This document shows positions 13,131 to 17,728 of a stretch of DNA of 17,728 nt, piece by piece. This stretch comes from CAZJBP01 sp964544115 (GTDB lineage Bacteria > Verrucomicrobiota > Kiritimatiellia > UBA8416 > JADHWI01), in NCBI GenBank assembly GCA_964544115.1, contig CAZJBP010000074.1, positions 1 to 17,728 on the forward strand, given 5' to 3'. Position 1 is the stretch's first letter. Each line of letters begins with the position of its first letter. Position numbers and translations under genes: made by a program. The notes under the pieces were generated by a model. It was not told the DNA's origin and searched no databases. It saw only the letters and a program-made list of their open reading frames with translations.

Positions 13131-14080
13131 CGCTTCCGCGTGCGCCGTTGCACCGGGGGGGGGCCGGAATCGTCTCCGACCCGGGGCGGGGTGTGAGCCC
13201 ACGGCAGCCCCGCGATCTGCCGCACGGCGACGCTGGCGGCGACCATGCCGAACGCGCCGGTCACGAAGACGGCGCTGCCGTTGATCACGTGCCGCCTGCT
13301 GCACGAGTGGTGCGGGTTGTCGCCGCCCGGACAGACGCAGTCCTGGCCGCAGACCGGGCTGCGAAAGCCCGCGTGCGGCAGGATGGCAGGCTCGTCGGAA
13401 AACACGGCTGCAATGCCTCGCAGTTGCTCGTCCGTCACGCCGTGCCGACGCCTGGCAAACTTGCGGATCGCGCGGGCGAGTCGGTCGACGTAGGTCTCGG
13501 TGAGGGGAACCACGCGAATGCGCGTGGGGTCCAGCCGGGCGGCCGCTCCGAGCACCGTGATGACCGGGATGTTCCGCTCGATGCACTGGGACAGCAGGTG
13601 AATCTTCGAGGTGATGTTGTCGATGCAGTCGATCAGGATGTCCGGAGGTGTTGCGAGCAGGCGATCGGCAGACTCGCGGCAATAGAACTCCCGCACGCCG
13701 TGCACGTCGATGGCGGGGTTAATCATGCGGATCCGATCCGCCAGGAGCTCCGCCTTGGGCACCCCGACGGCGCCCTCGAGCGCGTGAAGTTGACGGTTGA
13801 AGTTGGTGATGCAGACCGTGTCGAAATCCACGAGGGTCAGCTCGCCTACGGCGGAGCGGGCGAGGGCTTCCGCCGCATAGCTGCCGACTCCGCCTAAACC
13901 GAACACGGCGATGTGGCCCCGGCGGATGCGGGCCATGGCGTCGCTGCCGACCAGGCGCGTCAAGCGGTCGAAACGGTGGTCGGCACGGCGGTGGGGAGCG
14001 GGTGCCGGGGCGTCCTGGGCTGCAGGGACGTCGGCAGCTATGTCGGGACCTGTCTTCATCGGGGCCAGGAGTTTACGCAT
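13127..14080 (-). CDS. tcdA: TcdA/ThiF-family tRNA threonylcarbamoyladenosine dehydratase-like enzyme
   Basis: The product has 317 residues from ATG 14080; ATG 14059 (residue 8) is equally possible, as neither has a clear Shine-Dalgarno. The first 35 or so residues are Pro/Ala-rich and non-conserved. The E1-like Rossmann core follows: HRFDRLTRLVG, VFGLGGVGS (59-67, ATP loop), LVDFDTVCITNFNRQLHA (83-100), IRMINP, IDCIDN (150-155) and AARLDPTRI. In E. coli TcdA uses ATP to cyclise t6A37 of ANN-decoding tRNAs to ct6A. A cysteine cluster, C244-x3-C248-x-C250 with C260 (HHSC), lies before INGSAVFVTGAFG and may bind zinc; many bacterial homologues have such an insert. It converges with the pseudopilin gene. 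A C9 run near the 3' end encodes the Pro run of SGPPPVQ. Confidence 0.9.
   Translation of the reverse strand: MRKLLAPMKTGPDIAADVPAAQDAPAPAPHRRADHRFDRLTRLVGSDAMARIRRGHIAVFGLGGVGSYAAEALARSAVGELTLVDFDTVCITNFNRQLHALEGAVGVPKAELLADRIRMINPAIDVHGVREFYCRESADRLLATPPDILIDCIDNITSKIHLLSQCIERNIPVITVLGAAARLDPTRIRVVPLTETYVDRLARAIRKFARRRHGVTDEQLRGIAAVFSDEPAILPHAGFRSPVCGQDCVCPGGDNPHHSCSRRHVINGSAVFVTGAFGMVAASVAVRQIAGLPWAHTPPRVGDDSGPPPVQRRTRKR
13155..13163 (-). repeat. Nine-base G/C homopolymer in the TcdA-like 3' coding end
   Basis: Nine G on the plus strand encode part of the Pro run about nine codons before the stop. Slippage would replace the basic tail (QRRTRKR) and read past the TAG. Confidence 0.85.
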
Positions 14081-14273
14081 GTCCGCGCGCCGCGTCAGTC
14101 CTGAAATAGTTTCCGCGCGGCCCTCGCAGTGGCGGCCCCACCATTGTGGCTGTCGCCGTTGCGGCTTGCGTTCAACCGGTTCGGATGCAATCCTTTTCCG
14201 CATACAGAGATTGGGCGGGAAACTGCGGGCAAGCTGGCCAAACGCAAGCGGCCTGAAATGGCTTTGCGTGTCC

Positions 14274-14282
14274 GGGGGGGGG
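14274..14282 (+). repeat. Run of nine G acting as ribosome binding region
   Basis: Nine G end four bases before the ATG at 14287, and no other Shine-Dalgarno is present. Changes in run length would alter the strength and spacing of ribosome binding. Confidence 0.85.
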
Positions 14283-14286
14283 TGCG

Positions 14287-15885
14287 ATGGACGGAGGCAT
14301 CGACAAGTCGATGGGCGCCGGTGACGCGGGCCAATGGCCCCGGTCGATCGATCGAGGCGTTACGATCAACGTGGTCGCCGCGATGTCGCGCGTGGTCGCC
14401 AACACGCTCCATCACCGCTGGCTCTCCGCGTCCGACCAGCGGGATGCCGTCGAACACGCCTTCACGGCCCTGGAGTCGTGGTTCGCGTCCACCGCGGCGG
14501 ATGAGCTGTATCTGCGGATGCTGGGCGACGAGCTGAACGTCGCCGGGATTCCCCTGGACGCCACCCAGGCGGATGTGGCCCCTGTGGCCGGCCAGATGGC
14601 CGCGCTCGGCCTGCCGGCCCTGGCGATTCTGAAGAGCATCACCGCCCGGGAGTACGGTCCTCTCCTGGAGATCCTTGGCGCCCGCCCCGCCGAATTGGAA
14701 GTCCTCGGAGGCTTCCAGTCCTTCGCCGCCAAGGTCGGCGTCGAGCACGCGGTGGTGCGCAACATCGTGCTGCGTGAAGTCGCCGAGGACGACGTGGTCA
14801 TTAAGAAGTCGCGTGTTGAGGCGGCTGTGCCGGCGGGCGGCGGGGATCGCGCGGCGTTGGTGCAGTTTCTCAAGGGCGCGGAAGGCGACGCGGGTGTGGC
14901 GCCGGAGGCGCTGGCGCGGGCGCAGGACGACGCCGCGGGAGTGGGGGGGCTTATTCTCGACGCCGCCCGGGAGTCGGCGGACGTCGGGCGGGCCATGGGC
15001 GAGGCCGTTCGTCGGGCGTTCGACTGCTGGGTCAAGTCGCCGGGCGCCCAGACGCAGAAGGGAAAGAAGGATCTATCCCGGTACATCGGCCGGCTGCAGG
15101 ACTGGCTGAAGGAGAATGCACCGGAAGGCGGCGGAGCGGCGGACGAGATAGCGGAAGCGTTCGACGCCATCGGGGACGAGCTGAAGATGGACACGCTGGC
15201 GGCCGAATACCTGCGCAAGCGTAAGGCCATTTCCGAGAGTGAGGAGCGTATCCTGCGCTACATCCGCCGCAAGGGCCGGGAGGGCATCGACGAAACGGAT
15301 CTGGAGCGGCGCCTGCTGAGCGGGGGCCTGGAGGGCAGCGACTGGCGCGACCTGATCGTCAAGAGCGGCCTGGCCGGGGCCGGCGGGTCGGAGGAAGCGG
15401 TTCGCTTTCTGTCCGAGCGGCTGCTCATGTTGGAGAATGTACTGCGAGGCCCGGGGCTCAAGGTCGGTGAGGATCCCGCCAAGCTGGCGAGCGACCTCAA
15501 GCGGATTGCCGTCGATGTGGACGCGCTGGCGGTGGATACGAACCGCAAGGTGCAGGACATCATCGAGGAGTACCGCCGGGAGGACACCGAGGCCGAGGCG
15601 TCCGGCGGCCCGGTGCGAAAGGGCGGCTCGCGCCGTCAGCTCTACGAGAAGCTGTCCGAGATCGGCCAGGAGCTCTGTCAGCCGCTATCCGTGATCAACT
15701 GCTCCATCTCCATGATCACGTCGGGGCGCCTCGGGGATGTGTCGGGCGCACAGAAGGACATGCTCAACCTTGCCGTCGAGAGTTCGCAGAAGCTCCAGCA
15801 AATCGTCGACAGCCTCATGGTGATCACCGGCGTTCCGAAAGGGCTAGAACCGGATGCAAAGATCCAGTCTGAGCTCTACCGATGA
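14287..15885 (+). CDS. Hypothetical multi-domain protein ending in a degenerate HisKA-like helical hairpin
   Basis: The product has 532 residues, soluble, with no signal peptide or membrane segment. I do not recognise the whole. Residues about 26-170 follow the pattern of an N-terminal helical/beta domain seen in some bacterial HD-GYP or HEAT signalling proteins: short helices, LRMLGDELNVAGIPLD, a GLPALAILKSITAREYGPLLEILG stretch, and GVEHAVVRNIVLREV (the last like the strand that ends that domain). The middle, about 185-430, is charged and helical with likely coiled coil (about 400-432). The end, about 450-515, resembles the dimerisation helices of histidine kinases (LSEIGQELCQPLSVI, then LAVESSQKLQQIVDSL), but the phospho-acceptor His is replaced by Gln461 and no ATPase domain follows. 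It may act as a dimeric scaffold or signalling adaptor (inference). The adjacent tRNA gene starts 55 bp downstream. Confidence 0.7.
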   Translation: MDGGIDKSMGAGDAGQWPRSIDRGVTINVVAAMSRVVANTLHHRWLSASDQRDAVEHAFTALESWFASTAADELYLRMLGDELNVAGIPLDATQADVAPVAGQMAALGLPALAILKSITAREYGPLLEILGARPAELEVLGGFQSFAAKVGVEHAVVRNIVLREVAEDDVVIKKSRVEAAVPAGGGDRAALVQFLKGAEGDAGVAPEALARAQDDAAGVGGLILDAARESADVGRAMGEAVRRAFDCWVKSPGAQTQKGKKDLSRYIGRLQDWLKENAPEGGGAADEIAEAFDAIGDELKMDTLAAEYLRKRKAISESEERILRYIRRKGREGIDETDLERRLLSGGLEGSDWRDLIVKSGLAGAGGSEEAVRFLSERLLMLENVLRGPGLKVGEDPAKLASDLKRIAVDVDALAVDTNRKVQDIIEEYRREDTEAEASGGPVRKGGSRRQLYEKLSEIGQELCQPLSVINCSISMITSGRLGDVSGAQKDMLNLAVESSQKLQQIVDSLMVITGVPKGLEPDAKIQSELYR

Positions 15886-15940
15886 AAGGGCTGGATTTGA
15901 CGCGCGCCAGCGTATACATTCCGCTGCGTTCGTTCCTAGG

Positions 15941-16015
15941 GCGGGCGTAATTCAGTGGTAGAATGTCAGCTTCCCAAGCTGAACGTCACGGGTTCGATCC
16001 CCGTCGCCCGCTCCA
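15941..16015 (+). tRNA. tRNA-Gly (anticodon CCC)
   Basis: A complete cloverleaf can be drawn. The acceptor stem GCGGGCG/CGCCCGC has 7 perfect pairs. The D stem is ATTC/GAAT. The anticodon stem TCAGC/GCTGA has loop TTCCCAA, so the anticodon is CCC, reading GGG. The variable loop is 5 nt. The T stem ACGGG/CCCGT has loop TTCGATC. The discriminator is U and CCA is encoded. TATACAT at 15913-15919 could be a -10 box, but no well-spaced -35 is visible. The ornithine decarboxylase ATG lies only 31 bases after the CCA end, so the tRNA may be cut from a tRNA-mRNA transcript. Confidence 0.96.
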
Positions 16016-16033
16016 CTCCGTCCCGCGGATACC

Positions 16034-16038
16034 GGAGG
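16034..16038 (+). promoter_or_regulatory. Ribosome binding site deciding the decarboxylase start
   Basis: GGAGG at 16034-16038 is 2 bases from ATG 16041 but 8 bases from ATG 16047. The spacing favours 16047, which also removes the extra MR before MPALKLL. Confidence 0.75.
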
Positions 16039-16046
16039 ACATGCGC

Positions 16047-17189
16047 ATGCCGGCATTGAAGCTGTTGCAGTCGTTGGCCCGTGAGCACGGTACGCCCCTG
16101 TTTGTGGTGGATCACGACGAACTGAGGCGCAACTACGCCGCCTTCCGAAAGCACCTGCCGCGCGTGCAGGCCTACTACGCCGTCAAGGCCAACCCGGACC
16201 CGCTCATCGTCAAGACGCTGTACGAGGCCGGGTGCAGCTTCGACGTGGCCTCGCTGCCGGAGTTCAAGATCGTTCATGAGCAGATCAAGGGCCTTCCGGC
16301 GAAGGCGCGGCCGGACTGGAGCTGGGACAAGATCATCTACGCGAACCCGATCAAGGCGAATGAGACGCTGGCGGAGCTGGACCCGTACAAGCCGCTGCTG
16401 ACGTACGACAATCGCGATGAGATCTGCAAGGTCAAGGCCCATGCGCCGCACGCCGGCCTGGTGCTGCGCCTGAAGGTGCCGAACACCGGGGCGATGGTTG
16501 AGCTGTCGTCGAAGTTCGGCGCGTCGCCGGGCGAGGCTGTGGACCTGATCCTCGAAGCCGACAGGGCCGGCCTGGTGGTCGAGGGTCTCAGCTTCCACGT
16601 CGGCAGCCAGACCACGAACTTCGAGAACTATGTCCAGGCCATCAACCTGGCCGCCGGCGTGTTCCGGGAGGCTAGGGATCGCGGCTACACGAAGATGAAC
16701 CTGCTGGATATCGGCGGGGGGTTTCCGGCGCCGTACGACGCATCGGTGCGGCCCTTCAAGGACCTGGCGCGCATCATCAACGCGGAAATCGACCGCCTGT
16801 TCCCGAAGGACGTCCAGATCCTGGCCGAGCCGGGCCGGTTCATGGTGGCGACGGCGGCCACGGCCGTGTCGAAGATCATCGGCAAGGCCGTGCGCGACGG
16901 GAAGGTCTGCTACTACATCGACGACGGCGTCTACCACACGTTTTCGGGCATCATCTTCGACCACTGCACGTACCACCTCAAGGCGTTCAAGCGTGGCCCG
17001 CGGCAGATCTGCACGGTGTTCGGGCCCACCTGCGACGCGCTGGACGTGGTGTCGATGGCTGAGGATCTGCCCGCGAATCTGGAGCGCGGCGACCTGCTCT
17101 ACAGCGTCAACATCGGCGCGTACAGCAACGCGTCATCGACCCCGTTCAACGGGTTCCCGCCAGCGAAAGTCGTGCATGTGAACCTGTAG
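16047..17189 (+). CDS. Ornithine decarboxylase-type, PLP-dependent (fold type III, eukaryotic ODC-like)
   Basis: The product has 380 residues from ATG 16047. The open frame runs back through the tRNA to 15963, but that part is not coding. The family decarboxylates ornithine (some also lysine) to putrescine in the cytosol, as a dimer. Residues equivalent to those known in eukaryotic ODC are visible: K47 for the PLP Schiff base (YYAVKANP), D66 and E72 (FDVASLPEF), R141, H184 and S187 (FHVGSQ), the phosphate-binding GGGFP (223-227), E261 and R264 (EPGR), D292-293 (IDDGVY), the inter-subunit C329-D330 (GPTCDALD) and Y359 (GAYS). C329-D330 and the lack of a biotin- or DAP-type signature favour ODC over diaminopimelate decarboxylase. 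The convergent neighbour, a carboxyspermidine dehydrogenase-like enzyme, uses putrescine, which supports a polyamine locus. A terminator-like stem lies 52 bp after the stop. Confidence 0.93.
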   Translation: MPALKLLQSLAREHGTPLFVVDHDELRRNYAAFRKHLPRVQAYYAVKANPDPLIVKTLYEAGCSFDVASLPEFKIVHEQIKGLPAKARPDWSWDKIIYANPIKANETLAELDPYKPLLTYDNRDEICKVKAHAPHAGLVLRLKVPNTGAMVELSSKFGASPGEAVDLILEADRAGLVVEGLSFHVGSQTTNFENYVQAINLAAGVFREARDRGYTKMNLLDIGGGFPAPYDASVRPFKDLARIINAEIDRLFPKDVQILAEPGRFMVATAATAVSKIIGKAVRDGKVCYYIDDGVYHTFSGIIFDHCTYHLKAFKRGPRQICTVFGPTCDALDVVSMAEDLPANLERGDLLYSVNIGAYSNASSTPFNGFPPAKVVHVNL

Positions 17190-17214
17190 CCCTGACGCGG
17201 GCTGCGACCGTGCG

Positions 17215-17242
17215 GAGATGCCTCACTACGTTCGGCATGACA
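17215..17242. repeat. Short dispersed-repeat-like intergenic element
   Basis: Read on the minus strand, TGTCATGCCGAACGTAGTGA followed by GGCATCTC has the shape TGTCAT-n-CTGAGCG-AGCGAAG-n-ATCTC. From memory this shape recurs between genes in many GC-rich bacterial genomes. ATGCC (17218-17222) and GGCAT (17234-17238) can pair. Its copy number in this genome cannot be judged from one window. Confidence 0.45.
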
Positions 17243-17265
17243 GGGCATGGAGGCACATGCCCTTT
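17242..17265 (+). terminator. Terminator-like hairpin between convergent polyamine genes
   Basis: AGGGCATG (17242-17249) and CATGCCCT (17256-17263) form a perfect 8-bp stem with a 6-nt loop. It is followed by TTTG on the plus strand, so it mainly suits the decarboxylase transcript. The T-run is short. Confidence 0.5.
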
Positions 17266-17282
17266 GTGGCCGCGGTCGCCGT

Positions 17283-17728
17283 CTACGCCTTGCCCGCCAG
17301 TCGCTGGAGGGCCTTCGCCTGGGCCTGTGCGTCCAGCGCGATTAGCGGGTTGGCGGCCGAGACCGTCACCGTTGATGTGGACGCCGCCAGCTCCGTCTCC
17401 AGATCGCGGACGGTCCCGTCGAACGTTCCCGCGCTGCCGGGCTCGATCTCCTTGACCTCCGTCGGCAGCCCGATGCGATCGAGGATGGCGATGAACGGCT
17501 CGGGATCCAGCTCCTCGACGTTGACCATGGTCTTCGGATCCCACACGCCCTGGGCGACAAGCATAGCCGCGGCCACCGGCGGAACGCCGGCGGTGTAGCT
17601 GATGCCCTGGGACTCGACCTCCTCGTAGCAGGCGTGGTGGTCGCAGACCTGGTAGATGAGCACCTCGCGCGGCTTGCCGTTCTTCACCCCGCGGCAGAAG
17701 TTGCCGATGCAGGTCTTGCCCGTGTAGC
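17283..17728 (-). CDS. Carboxy(nor)spermidine dehydrogenase / saccharopine dehydrogenase-family enzyme, C-terminal part
   Basis: 147 residues are visible; the 5' part lies beyond the right edge. The stop TAG is at 17285-17283. The visible end carries TGKTCIGNFCRGVKNGKPRE, YQVCDHHACYEEVESQGISY and TAGVPPVAAAMLVAQGVW, then EELDPEPFIAILDRIGLPTE. The combination of CDHxxCYEEV and SQxISYTxGVP fits carboxynorspermidine/carboxyspermidine dehydrogenase better than lysine-pathway saccharopine dehydrogenase (recollection of the family, not searched). These enzymes reductively condense aspartate semialdehyde with putrescine or diaminopropane using NADPH. The last 40 or so residues are Ala/Thr-rich and helical with no obvious motif. 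Placement beside an ornithine decarboxylase supports the polyamine role. A carboxyspermidine decarboxylase would complete the route but is not in the window. Confidence 0.85.
   Translation of the reverse strand, partial: YTGKTCIGNFCRGVKNGKPREVLIYQVCDHHACYEEVESQGISYTAGVPPVAAAMLVAQGVWDPKTMVNVEELDPEPFIAILDRIGLPTEVKEIEPGSAGTFDGTVRDLETELAASTSTVTVSAANPLIALDAQAQAKALQRLAGKA

Noticed and set aside
15963..16046. N-terminal extension of the decarboxylase beginning inside the tRNA
   Set aside because: The residues are tRNA and spacer sequence. The ribosome binding site at 16034 fits ATG 16047.
15966..16976. Minus-strand open frame of 336 codons opposite the decarboxylase and through the tRNA
   Set aside because: It runs through the tRNA gene and has no motif, so it is a shadow frame.
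1..17728. CRISPR array, insertion sequence, integrase or phage genes
   Set aside because: I looked for regularly spaced repeats, transposase motifs and terminal inverted repeats and saw none. The tRNA has no adjacent integrase or duplicated 3' end.

Overview
The window is a GC-rich, gene-dense stretch of a bacterial chromosome. A Gram-negative envelope is indicated by an OmpA-type outer-membrane protein with TSP3 repeats, an LpxL/HtrB-like acyltransferase and a type IV pilin-like pseudopilin. Several iron-sulfur proteins and an FNR/HcpR-type palindrome point to anaerobic or redox-controlled metabolism. The short pseudopilin, the ornithine decarboxylase/carboxyspermidine dehydrogenase pair and the gene style would suit the PVC group (Kiritimatiellota/Lentisphaerota/Planctomycetota relatives). 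That placement is an impression from protein style and was not tested. I see no transposase, integrase, phage gene or CRISPR array.

Layout from left to right: the 3' end of ahcY (1-436); an OmpA/TSP3 protein (507-1973) with a strong terminator; a secreted Ig-fold protein (2141-3814) behind a clear sigma70 promoter. A convergent minus-strand operon follows, read 6208 to 3746: a membrane-tethered protein with four CxxCxGxG knuckles, a DUF362 ferredoxin-like protein and a lipid A-type acyltransferase. Its promoter lies back to back with that of a plus-strand 4Fe-4S protein (6395-7240), and a single TTGAC-N4-GTCAA palindrome sits between them. Next come enolase (7374-8648) and an FtsB/DivIC-like protein (8716-9003), a common gene order. 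A minus-strand two-gene unit (12104 to 9016) encodes a secreted tandem solute-binding protein and a NarX-type sensor kinase, with start and stop overlapping by 4 bp. Then come a DUF486 membrane protein, a solitary pseudopilin, a TcdA/ThiF-family enzyme, a 532-residue protein with a degenerate HisKA-like end, tRNA-Gly(CCC), a type III-fold ornithine decarboxylase, and the 3' part of a convergent carboxy(nor)spermidine dehydrogenase.

How the genes work together: the right edge is a polyamine locus (ornithine to putrescine, then putrescine plus aspartate semialdehyde to carboxyspermidine). The 6.2-6.4 kb divergent region looks like a redox switch, placed to activate the ferredoxin gene and repress the DUF362 operon. 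The kinase unit looks like a split version of an EvgS/BvgS-type sensor, with the paired Venus-flytrap domains on a separate periplasmic protein. Four runs of exactly nine G, two beside start codons and two inside 3' coding ends, are possible slippage sites. No stretch longer than about 210 bases lacks a gene.
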